This document shows, one piece after another, positions 34,545 through 42,150 of a stretch of 64,000 nucleotides of DNA. The translations under genes and the position numbers were made by a program. This stretch comes from M55B129 sp034189085 (GTDB taxonomy: Bacteria; Bacillota; Dethiobacteria; DTU022), in the NCBI GenBank assembly GCA_034189085.1, contig JAXHVH010000004.1, positions 1 to 64,000 on the forward strand, given 5' to 3'. Each line of letters opens with the position of its first letter. Positions within the stretch are counted from its first letter, which is position 1. Under the pieces are notes generated by a model that was not told the DNA's origin, did not search any database, and saw only the letters and a list, made by a program, of their open reading frames with translations.

Positions 34545-35380
34545 GCGAAATGCTGAATTACGATTTCATGCAGCGGGCCTTGATTGCGGCTTTCCTGGTG
34601 GGGACCCTTTGCTCAGTACTTTCTTTTTTCGTTGTTCTGAAGCGGCTGTCCTTTCTGGGAGCGGGGATTTCTCACACTGCCCTCGGTGGGATTGCCATCG
34701 GGTTAGTTACAGGAATCGATCCCGTTCTGACGGGAAGCATTTTCTCCGTGCTGACAGCAATGGGGGTTGGTTATGTCAGCAGGGCAGGTAAAATGAGTGT
34801 CGACACTGTGATTGGAATATTTTATGCCGCCGGGATGGCCCTGGGCATAGCTTTAATCAGTGCTTTTGAAGGGTACTACCCTGAACTATTTTCCCTCCTT
34901 TTTGGTAATATCCTTTCGGTATCCTTCCGCGATCTCTTGTTGATGGGGATTATCCTGTTATTGACTCTGGCTTTTATAGTTCTCTTTTTTAAAGAACTTT
35001 TGGCAATCTGTTTTGACGAAGAAATGGCTGAAGCAGGAGGGCTGCCGGTTGGCCCACTTTATATGGTTTTACTGGCGGTGATGGGTTTAACAGTCATAGT
35101 TTCAATTCAGCTGGTTGGCATTGTTCTGGTGGCTGCTTTAATTGTTATCCCCGGTGCTGCAGCGCTCAGGATAAGCAAAAATTACCGCGGTATGCTGGCT
35201 CTTTCACTTTTTTTTGGACTGGTGGGCAGTATTGGTGGTCTTGTGCTATCGTATTTTTACCCTGTTCCGCCGGGGGCAGCGATTGTGCTTATTCTAACTC
35301 TGTTATTTATATTAACCCTGGTGTTGAATTTTTTCCTGGAGAAAAAACTCCAGAGAAGAGGTTCATTTGAGCAGAGATGA
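34541..35380 (+). CDS. znuB: zinc ABC transporter permease
   Basis: A 279-aa ABC-3 family permease with about eight transmembrane helices. The family motif FFVVLKRLSFLGAGISHTAL lies after helix 1, and GLTVIVSIQLVGIVLVAALI and IPGAAALRIS mark the coupling region. It forms the membrane channel for the ZnuA-delivered metal. Translation is coupled to znuC by an ATGA overlap, and the zur-like gene follows 51 nt later. Confidence 0.94.
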   Translation: MSEMLNYDFMQRALIAAFLVGTLCSVLSFFVVLKRLSFLGAGISHTALGGIAIGLVTGIDPVLTGSIFSVLTAMGVGYVSRAGKMSVDTVIGIFYAAGMALGIALISAFEGYYPELFSLLFGNILSVSFRDLLLMGIILLLTLAFIVLFFKELLAICFDEEMAEAGGLPVGPLYMVLLAVMGLTVIVSIQLVGIVLVAALIVIPGAAALRISKNYRGMLALSLFFGLVGSIGGLVLSYFYPVPPGAAIVLILTLLFILTLVLNFFLEKKLQRRGSFEQR

Positions 35381-35431
35381 AGGCCTGGCCCGTCTGGACA
35401 GGCCAGGTAATAATTAAAGGAAGGATCGAAA

Positions 35432-35902
35432 ATGGCGGACACTGCCTTTGTGGATAAAGCGAAACAGACTCTGCGAAATGATGGCTACAAGCTAACCGGG
35501 CCGCGCCTGGCTATCCTTGAATTTATGCTTGAAAGTGAAAGACCTTATAGCATGAAGGAAATCTGCTGTGGGCTGCAGAAGAAATTTTCCGGAATTGGCA
35601 CTGCCACGGTATACCGCAACGTGAATCTTTTTCTCAAGCTGGGGATCTTCCGCACTTCCCCGGTCAATAACAACCAATTTTATTATACAATCAACCGGCC
35701 CCGAGATGAGCATCATCATATGATTTGTTTACAATGCGGTACCCGGGTTGAGTTCAACGGCTGCAATTTTGATCTCATTGCGAAAGAAATTGAAAAGAAT
35801 ACACATTTTGAGATATACGATCATACCCTTGAAGTTTACGGGCTTTGCCCCGGTTGTTTGGCTAAACGAAAAGACTATGCCTGTGATAGAGAGGCAGACT
35901 AA
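35432..35902 (+). CDS. zur: Fur-family metal regulator, probably Zur
   Basis: 156 aa. The winged helix (LTGPRLAILEFMLESERPYS, TATVYRNVNLFLKLGIF) is followed by the dimerisation domain with EHHHMICLQCG and YGLCPGC, the two CxxC pairs of the structural zinc site. Fur, Zur and PerR cannot be told apart by motif alone, but linkage to znuACB argues for Zur, which represses the importer when zinc is sufficient. AAAGGAAGG precedes ATG. Confidence 0.9.
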   Translation: MADTAFVDKAKQTLRNDGYKLTGPRLAILEFMLESERPYSMKEICCGLQKKFSGIGTATVYRNVNLFLKLGIFRTSPVNNNQFYYTINRPRDEHHHMICLQCGTRVEFNGCNFDLIAKEIEKNTHFEIYDHTLEVYGLCPGCLAKRKDYACDREAD

Positions 35903-35918
35903 ACATGATTGCGCAGCA

Positions 35919-36587
35919 TCAACTCGGCAGGGTGCGGTTGCAGGTAAGTTTGCCGGCGGCAACCAGCTTTCCCATTCTGGCAAGATGTTTCATACTGTGG
36001 GCCATCAGTTGTAGCTTGTGGCGGGCATGAAAATCGATCAATTTTTTATAGTCAGGATTGGCATTCATAAAATCTTTCCAGCGACGGCAGCAGAAGACCT
36101 TTTCAATAAAATTTTCCCGCAGCCGGGCATCATTGAGCCGGCCTTCATCTTCAACCGGCAGGAGAGGAAAAGACTTCACAAATGATTCAGCGAAGAGGCC
36201 GCGGCCGCTTTTGAATCGGTTCATGGAATTTTGATAAACCTTAATCCTGTAGAGTCCACAGCTGGGCGATTTACTCTTGAAGATGAAGCCGCACAGATCA
36301 TCTTTTTTAAGTTCATCAATTCTTGCTTTGCAAAAACGGATCATGACATCAGTGTGATCGATATTGTTTTTTACAGTTATCATCCTGGGCGCAGCCGGGT
36401 CGCCTTTCAGGTCAAGCGCTTCCCGGGGCATCGGTAGTCCGCATTCCATCTCGGGACAGACATAAACGAAATCGAAAAACTGTCCCAGTATGCCGGTTAT
36501 GTAAGGATTAAGTTTATGCCCTCCATCATAGCGAACGCTGTGGCCAAGCAAACACTTGCTGACACCAACCCGTATCTTATCGCTCAC
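35919..36587 (-). CDS. DUF523 protein with truncated DUF1722 domain
   Basis: 222 aa. The DUF523 part covers residues 1-150 (VGVSKCLLGHSVRYDGGHK, CPEMECGLPMPREAL, KSKSPSCGLYRIKVY) with several conserved Cys. The following DUF1722 (YbgA) domain begins normally, IDFHARHKLQLMAHSMKHLA, but stops about 40 residues later; the domain is usually about 115 residues. The stop is 16 nt from the end of the convergent zur gene. Function of the family is unknown. Truncation by a local rearrangement is likely; the DUF523 part may still work, since stand-alone DUF523 proteins exist. Confidence 0.85.
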   Translation of the reverse strand: MSDKIRVGVSKCLLGHSVRYDGGHKLNPYITGILGQFFDFVYVCPEMECGLPMPREALDLKGDPAAPRMITVKNNIDHTDVMIRFCKARIDELKKDDLCGFIFKSKSPSCGLYRIKVYQNSMNRFKSGRGLFAESFVKSFPLLPVEDEGRLNDARLRENFIEKVFCCRRWKDFMNANPDYKKLIDFHARHKLQLMAHSMKHLARMGKLVAAGKLTCNRTLPS

Positions 36588-36926
36588 GTTTTATTCTCCC
36601 GGTTTTCTTTTCTCGGATTCAATTCGCCCGTGGCCTTTCTTAATCCTTTAGCAATAAACGATACTGGAAAATTCTTTTTGAGGTATGGGCAAAGGATGTT
36701 ACTTGAGGTATATTGAAAGTAAATATTTTTACTGCATGCAAGAACTGTATTTATTTATAATTCGGGTTGCTTCATCCCCGGAGTAAAAAAATAAATTTGT
36801 TTACCATTAAAACAGATGCTGGACAATAAAGCTAAATTGGCAGGACTGTTTATAGGGAACCGGAAGCGCAGCTTAAGTGTCTAAGTACCTGATTGATTGT
36901 AAGCATATGCTGGGGGAGTGGAAAAT
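36588..36926. other. intergenic region with no recognised feature
   Basis: About 340 AT-rich nt between the divergent DUF523 and repeat-lipoprotein genes. It should hold both promoters, but I see no convincing -35/-10 pair, hairpin or RNA. Confidence 0.4.
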
Positions 36927-37853
36927 ATGATAGGAAGAAAGGGAAGGTTAATTTTTGCAGTTGCAGTGATTCTGTTGTTTATTACGGCTGGAGGATGTGG
37001 TAGTGAAGAAACATCGTTGATTGAACAGGAGATCCTATTTGAAGAAGGTATTTTTATCGGGCAGATAGACAGCCAATCCGTAGAGATAGAAATTGACGGG
37101 CAGCCCAGGGCTTTTGCTATCGGAACAGGAGTCATGGTAACCGATATTGCCGATGGGGCGAAAGTTTCTTTTACCTATGTGGAAGAAGAGCGCCCTGTTA
37201 TCCTTTCAATTGAAGTGAAGGGGGATGTTCGGGAGAATGAAGGTATTTATACGGGGCAGATTGACAGCCATTCTGTGGAAATAGAGGTAGATGGTCAATA
37301 CATGGCTTTCGAATTGGCCGAAAATCTTAATATTGATGAAATTGCTGATGGATCCAGGGTTGCTTTCAGTTACCGTGAAAGCGACACCAGGCCGGTGTTG
37401 CTTTCGATAAAGGTTCTTGAAGAACCGGGGGATATTGAAAATGGTGAACCAGACAGCGAAGAAACGGGTGAACTGGTCGGCGAAGGAATATTAAGTGGCC
37501 AGATCGATGCAAATTCGGTTGAGATAGAAATTGTCAGGCCTTTTATTCTTGGTGAAGGAGTAGAAATGACTGGTATAGAAGATGGTTCGCTGGTGGCTTT
37601 CACTTTTTCTGAAAGTGGACAGAGAGCGGTTCTCGATTCGATAGAAGCAGTTGAGGAGCCGGTTGAAGGTGAAGTGATGCATGGGACCCTGATCGGGCAG
37701 ATCGATAGCCAGTCAGTTGAAATAAGGTATTTTCGAGCTTTTGCACTTGGTCAGGGAGTAAGTGTCGAAGAAATTGCTGATGGTTCGGAAATAGTTTTTA
37801 CATATGTTGAAGGGCCCCACCGGCCAATTCTCAGTTCAATAAGCCGGCGATAA
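36927..37853 (+). CDS. lipoprotein with four ~58-residue repeats
   Basis: 308 aa. The signal peptide ends in a lipobox (LFITAGGC, Cys24), so it should be anchored outside the membrane. The mature part consists of four tandem units at about 41-98, 106-164, 186-243 and 253-307. Each follows GxIxGQIDSxSVEIEI...FALGxGV...EIADGSxVxFTYxE...RPVLxSI. They are beta-rich and separated by short acidic linkers (ENGEPDSEETGE). I do not recognise the domain; the unit resembles small OB- or SH3-like beta barrels. ATG 36927 is chosen over GTG 36918 because GGGGAG lies upstream. A strong terminator follows. Confidence 0.85.
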   Translation: MIGRKGRLIFAVAVILLFITAGGCGSEETSLIEQEILFEEGIFIGQIDSQSVEIEIDGQPRAFAIGTGVMVTDIADGAKVSFTYVEEERPVILSIEVKGDVRENEGIYTGQIDSHSVEIEVDGQYMAFELAENLNIDEIADGSRVAFSYRESDTRPVLLSIKVLEEPGDIENGEPDSEETGELVGEGILSGQIDANSVEIEIVRPFILGEGVEMTGIEDGSLVAFTFSESGQRAVLDSIEAVEEPVEGEVMHGTLIGQIDSQSVEIRYFRAFALGQGVSVEEIADGSEIVFTYVEGPHRPILSSISRR

Positions 37854-37875
37854 AATTCCGGTGCAAAGACCTGCA

Positions 37876-37911
37876 GCCATCTGTTCTCTACTGTGGGCAG
37901 ATGGCTTTTTT
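37876..37911 (+). terminator. terminator after the repeat lipoprotein
   Basis: A perfect 8-bp stem GCCATCTG/CAGATGGC with a 14-nt loop, followed by six T. Confidence 0.85.
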
Positions 37912-38040
37912 ATGGATGCCTTGTAATTGTTGCCTAGCCTCTTGTTTATTACAGGTAGAACATGTTAATATGTATGGGCGATATGAGAAAAAATGGCGGA
38001 TGAATTATAGATAAGTACTGTATCCGAGAGGGGTATTTAG

Positions 38041-39381
38041 ATGATTAAGTGCCAGAACTGCGGCATGAGCTATGATGAAGAAGAATATGGTTTCTGTCCG
38101 TACTGCGGGAATGTTCCGAGAGAGGAACGGGATGGTGAAGAAGAAAGTCTTCCTGTCGAGAAGGAATCGACACCAGCAGAAGTTGCTCCTGGTGAGCCTA
38201 AAAAAACGGCAAAAGGAAAGCTCAAATTTGTTCTTCTCGGTTTGGCCCTGGTTATAGCAGCTGCCGTTCTTGTTTTAGTCTTCTTTCCCTTTGGGGAAGC
38301 AGGAGTAACTGTCCCCGGACAGTATGCTACCATCCAGGAAGCAATCGATGCAGCACAGGACGGAGATGAAATTGTAGTTCAGGTAGGTATTTACCGGGAG
38401 AACATTGATTTCAGGGGAAAAAATATCATTCTGAAAAGTACCGATCCTGGCAATCCGGAAATTGTTTCTGAAACAATTATCGATGGTGGCGGAAGTGGAA
38501 CAGTTGTTTCATTCAGAAGCGGCGAAACCGAAGAAGCAGTTCTCAGCGGATTTACTGTAACCGGGGGCAGCGGAATTTTGGTTTCCGGCGAAAGTTCTCC
38601 GCGTATCGAGAAGTGTACAATCGAAGATAATAAAGCTGAATACGGGGCTGGAATTGCTGTTTTTGATTCTTCGCCCCATATTTTGAATAACGATATTTTA
38701 AACAACTCCGGTTTTTTAGGCGGAGGAATCTTTATTGAAGAATCGTCACCCCTGGTTGAAGGCAATACCATTACCCGTAATAACGCAGAAATGGGTAGCG
38801 GAGTTGTAATTATATCAAATTCTTCGCCAACCCTGATTAATAATACAATCAGCAACAACAGGGCTACCCGCCTGGGCGGAGGCCTGGTTGTTGCCCTTGG
38901 CTCGACGCCGACGATCAACGACAACACAATCAGCGGCAATGCTGCAGAAAGAAACGGCGGCGGTATGCTCATTGAGGAATCGGAACCGGTTATTGAAGAC
39001 AACATGATCAGTCAGAACAGGGCTGCAAACGGAGGAGGGATCTTTGTGGTCAACGCCATGGATACAGCTCTCTTAATTACCGGTAATGATATCAACGGAA
39101 ACCTTGCTTACATCGCCGGTGGAGGCCTTTACATGGAAGGATCATCGCCTACCCTGGATAGTAATACTTTCAGCGACAACATTTCGGAACATCTGGGAGG
39201 CGCAGCGGCCGTTTATAACTCGGCTCCGGTATTCCTGCGAAATATATTTGAAAACAATCAGGCCGGTGATCCTGACGGAGGCGGGGCAGTTTGGGTCTCG
39301 GCAGATTCTGTCCTTGAACTGAATGACCCTGATGATAATACCTACACAATGAACCTGCCGAATGATCTATCTTTTGAATAG
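38041..39381 (+). CDS. zinc-ribbon, membrane-anchored right-handed beta-helix protein
   Basis: 446 aa. The N-terminus is a zinc ribbon (Cys4, Cys7, Cys19, Cys22: CQNC and CPYC), then an acidic linker, a transmembrane helix at about 61-83, and an external region. That region opens with VPGQYATIQEAIDAAQDGDE, the usual cap of NosD/pectate-lyase-like parallel beta-helices, followed by about ten turns of ~22 residues rich in N-x-I-x-x-N and GGGI/GGGL. No catalytic residues could be identified. Topology suggests a cytoplasmic ribbon and an extracellular helix. A larger paralogue follows 51 nt downstream. Confidence 0.85.
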   Translation: MIKCQNCGMSYDEEEYGFCPYCGNVPREERDGEEESLPVEKESTPAEVAPGEPKKTAKGKLKFVLLGLALVIAAAVLVLVFFPFGEAGVTVPGQYATIQEAIDAAQDGDEIVVQVGIYRENIDFRGKNIILKSTDPGNPEIVSETIIDGGGSGTVVSFRSGETEEAVLSGFTVTGGSGILVSGESSPRIEKCTIEDNKAEYGAGIAVFDSSPHILNNDILNNSGFLGGGIFIEESSPLVEGNTITRNNAEMGSGVVIISNSSPTLINNTISNNRATRLGGGLVVALGSTPTINDNTISGNAAERNGGGMLIEESEPVIEDNMISQNRAANGGGIFVVNAMDTALLITGNDINGNLAYIAGGGLYMEGSSPTLDSNTFSDNISEHLGGAAAVYNSAPVFLRNIFENNQAGDPDGGGAVWVSADSVLELNDPDDNTYTMNLPNDLSFE

Positions 39382-39432
39382 GGTTGCTTCTTTTTATAGC
39401 TACAGCGATCTGGAAAGGAGCTTGAACGAACA

Positions 39433-41163
39433 ATGAGTGAAGAAAAAAGAAAAATTCCCCGCAAGGGTAAAATAATTGGCCTGATAATAGGGGTAATAGT
39501 AATTGCGGCAATTGCAGTGTCTGCTTATCTGTTTTTATCTGATTCCAATTTAGAAGTACCGGGAGATTACCGCACCATTCAGGATGCCATTGAAGCAGCT
39601 GAAGACGGGGACATTATTATTGTCGAACCTGGTGTTTATTATGAGCAGATCGACTTTATGGGGAAAGATATTACTGTGCGCAGTATCGACCCGGAAGATC
39701 CGGCTGTGGTTGCGGAGACGGTTATCGATGGCCGCAAGAGGGGATCAGTGGTCACTTTTAAAAGTGGTGAAAGTGCGGAAGCTGTTTTACAGGGTTTTAC
39801 CATTACCAATGGTGTAGGGACGGAGCAGGTAGTTTCCCATCAATATGAGGGGAGCGATTTAACTAATGAAGGAACCTACGGCGGGGGTATTTTTATCAGC
39901 GAAAGCAGTTCGCCGACCATTACTCAGAACGTGATCAAGGATAATGCTGTCGACATGGATGGCGGTGGAATAGCCATATTCTATGGTTCCAATCCAGCAA
40001 TTAGCAATAATACCTTTGAAAACAATTCTGCTTCCAACGGAGGAGGTATTTCTGTCTGGGATGCCAGCCCGATCATTGAAAACAACCTGCTGCGGGAAAA
40101 TAGAGCTTCCAATATGGGTGGTGGTGTAACAGTAGATTACCAGTCAGCGCCGCGGGTCAGTGGTAATGAGATCGAAGAAAACAGTGCTACCAGCGGCGGA
40201 GGCATTGCCGTATGGTATTCTGAACCTCTGTTGACGGGGAATACTATTTTAGAAAACCATGCCATCTGGTTCGGAGGCGGGATCGTGGTTATGGACGGAA
40301 CGCCCACTATTGATGGTAATGATATATCAAGGAATACAGCCGAAAACAACGGCGGTGGAATTGCTGTAGCTGAAAGCGCTGCACCGGAGATCCGCAATAA
40401 CAGTATCGCCAAAAATTATACCACTGAAAACGGTGGAGGCATTGCCGTAGTCGAGGACAGCACTCCAGTCATCACTGACAACTTTATTGCTGATAACGTG
40501 GTGCTATATGGTGGTGGTGGAATCTATATCAACGAATCTTCTCCGGTAATCGACGGCAACAACATCACCGGAAACCTTGTTGAACAAGACGGCGGTGGAA
40601 TTGCTGTTTTAAATGGTTCTTCTCCAACTGTTCAAAACAATATTATCGACGAAAACGTAGCTGGAAGGGCTGGAGGAGGCCTTGCTATAGGCGGGGAATC
40701 GGAAGTTGAACTCCAGCAAAATACCATTGCCGGTAATGTGGCAAACAGCGGAGGCGGCCTGTTCATTCAGAATGCGGTTGTCCTTGTGGTTGAGAATGAT
40801 CTTGCCCGGAATATAGCCCAGGGTGAAGGCGGTTCTGGTGGCGGTATCATAATCGTTCAGCAATCGACTGTTGAAGTGAGGAAAAACACATTTACCGGCA
40901 ATACCGCCCAGGAATTCGGGGGAGGCCTGGTGTCTTTTGATGAATCGGTGATAGTTTTATCCGGCAATGATTTTGTTGATAATGTTGCCGAGATGGGTGG
41001 CGCTTATATAGTATTTGGTGACTCAGTCCTGGAGATTAGTGAACCGGATGACAATACCTACAGCGGTAATGTGCCGGAAGATACCGAAGGCGGAGCCAAA
41101 GAAAGAACGCCGGAAGAGCCTGAGGGCGAACCAGTAGAAGATCTAGAGGGAAGTGGAGAGTAG
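39433..41163 (+). CDS. membrane-anchored right-handed beta-helix protein
   Basis: 576 aa. A short basic N-terminus and a transmembrane helix at about 13-36 (IIGLIIGVIVIAAIAVSAYL) are followed by VPGDYRTIQDAIEAAEDGD and about eighteen beta-helix turns with recurring NGGGI/SGGGI, and then an acidic Pro/Glu tail (TPEEPEGEPVEDLEGSG). It is clearly a paralogue of the upstream gene but lacks the zinc ribbon. The beta-helix probably projects from the cell and could bind polysaccharide, or partner the neighbour. GGAAAGGAG precedes ATG. A terminator follows. Confidence 0.86.
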   Translation: MSEEKRKIPRKGKIIGLIIGVIVIAAIAVSAYLFLSDSNLEVPGDYRTIQDAIEAAEDGDIIIVEPGVYYEQIDFMGKDITVRSIDPEDPAVVAETVIDGRKRGSVVTFKSGESAEAVLQGFTITNGVGTEQVVSHQYEGSDLTNEGTYGGGIFISESSSPTITQNVIKDNAVDMDGGGIAIFYGSNPAISNNTFENNSASNGGGISVWDASPIIENNLLRENRASNMGGGVTVDYQSAPRVSGNEIEENSATSGGGIAVWYSEPLLTGNTILENHAIWFGGGIVVMDGTPTIDGNDISRNTAENNGGGIAVAESAAPEIRNNSIAKNYTTENGGGIAVVEDSTPVITDNFIADNVVLYGGGGIYINESSPVIDGNNITGNLVEQDGGGIAVLNGSSPTVQNNIIDENVAGRAGGGLAIGGESEVELQQNTIAGNVANSGGGLFIQNAVVLVVENDLARNIAQGEGGSGGGIIIVQQSTVEVRKNTFTGNTAQEFGGGLVSFDESVIVLSGNDFVDNVAEMGGAYIVFGDSVLEISEPDDNTYSGNVPEDTEGGAKERTPEEPEGEPVEDLEGSGE

Positions 41164-41196
41164 GCAGGCTGTGGCCCATCATTGAAAAGAAGAGGA

Positions 41197-41223
41197 ACAA
41201 CCCGCCGTGAGGCGGGTTGTTTT
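41197..41223 (+). terminator. terminator after the beta-helix gene pair
   Basis: A perfect 10-bp stem ACAACCCGCC/GGCGGGTTGT with tetraloop GTGA and a short T run. Confidence 0.82.
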
Positions 41224-41322
41224 ACGGCTCGAGTTTGAGGGCAGGCATTATCGCATGATTCTCTTCAGAACCGGGTAAAAATGCAACCCGCAGATATTAG
41301 TTTAAATATTTCCCTGAAGCTG

Positions 41323-41351
41323 TTGACGGCACAGGGGAAAGATGTTATATT
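41323..41351 (+). promoter_or_regulatory. sigma-A promoter of the feo operon
   Basis: TTGACG (41323-41328) and TATATT (41346-41351) with an exact 17-bp spacer, immediately upstream of a perfect palindrome. Confidence 0.8.
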
Positions 41352-41355
41352 AAAA

Positions 41356-41375
41356 ATGTTAGGATAACCTAACAT
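41356..41375 (+). promoter_or_regulatory. DtxR-type iron operator
   Basis: A perfect 20-bp palindrome ATGTTAGG-ATAA-CCTAACAT. It contains TTAGG...CCTAA half-sites like the DtxR/IdeR box and overlaps the expected transcription start. The regulator encoded by the next gene is the obvious ligand, giving autoregulated iron control. Confidence 0.8.
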
Positions 41376-41428
41376 GAATAATGGACTACGGATTGCTGAA
41401 AAGAAAGTTGCTTATTTTTTAAAAGGCG

Positions 41429-41896
41429 GTGTCGGTTTTGACTGAATTGAGGCCTGTTACTTCTTCACTTCAGGATTACCTGGAGGTTATCCTCAACCTC
41501 AGCGAAGAAAAAAAAGTTGTAAGGGTAACAGACATAGCTGATCGGCTGGATATTGCCAAACCCAGTGTTATTCAAGCTCTTGCCCTGCTGAAAGAAAAAG
41601 GTTTGATCCGGCAAAACAGATATGGGCCTGTGGAATTGACTGAAGAAGGGTACCGCTGTGCCGAAAAGGTATGGCACCGGCATAATGTCCTTTTCGGTTT
41701 CTTGACCCAGATTCTTGGAGTATCACCGCAGGCAGCAGAAGAAGATGCCTGCCTGATAGAACATGATTTGAGCAGTGAAACTTTTGAAAAATTAATATCA
41801 TTTTTAAAAGAGCAAAAAATTGAGGCCCATTATCAAAAAAGAAAACGTTGTGACTTGAAGGCCCAGGGGCCGGGAAATGGAGGTAGAAAAAAATGA
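41429..41896 (+). CDS. DtxR/MntR-family metal-dependent regulator
   Basis: 155 aa. The winged helix (SLQDYLEVILNLSEEKKVVR, IADRLDIAKPSVIQALALL) is followed by the metal-binding/dimer domain (VWHRHNVLFGFLTQILGV, EEDACLIEHDLSSETFEKL). EDAC..EH is the metal-site motif of the DtxR family. It has no C-terminal SH3 domain; FeoA, which has that fold, is encoded next. It represses or tunes the feo operon according to Fe2+ (inference). Start could be GTG 41429 or TTG 41438. It overlaps feoA by 4 nt. Confidence 0.9.
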   Translation: MSVLTELRPVTSSLQDYLEVILNLSEEKKVVRVTDIADRLDIAKPSVIQALALLKEKGLIRQNRYGPVELTEEGYRCAEKVWHRHNVLFGFLTQILGVSPQAAEEDACLIEHDLSSETFEKLISFLKEQKIEAHYQKRKRCDLKAQGPGNGGRKK

Positions 41897-42150
41897 AGTT
41901 GTCACTGGTAGATATGAAACCCGGGCAGAATGGGGTTATTGAAAAAATTATGGGTGGTCCAGGTTTCGCCGCTAAACTCGGGCAAATCGGGTTGTACAGG
42001 GGCAAAAAGATTAAAAAATTGAGTTCGATTTTCAGACGAGGGCCTGTAACGGTTAGCATTGATAATTTCCAGGTGGCTATTGGTTACGGCAAGGCTATGC
42101 GTATCATGGTGGAGGTGGACGACGGTGAAGAAAATAGTGCTGGTTGGTAA
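41893..42150 (+). CDS. feoA: ferrous iron transport protein A
   Basis: An 85-aa small SH3-like beta-barrel protein that assists FeoB. It shows the family order: LVDMKPGQNGVIEKI, LGQIGLYRGKKIKKLS, GPVTVSIDNFQVAIGYGKAM. It is coupled on both sides: ATGA overlap with the regulator, and the feoB GTG lies inside its last codons. Confidence 0.93.
   Translation: MKLSLVDMKPGQNGVIEKIMGGPGFAAKLGQIGLYRGKKIKKLSSIFRRGPVTVSIDNFQVAIGYGKAMRIMVEVDDGEENSAGW

Noticed and set aside
38391..39005. 204-aa minus-strand open frame
   Set aside because: It is an antisense product of the repetitive beta-helix coding sequence; low-complexity Pro/Ser/Ile composition.
38570..41040. Repeated GGNGGNGGNAT-like DNA segments that could suggest a tandem repeat array or CRISPR
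   Set aside because: The repeats are degenerate codons for GGGI-type turns within two beta-helix genes; spacing is about 66 nt and in frame, with no conserved repeat/spacer structure.
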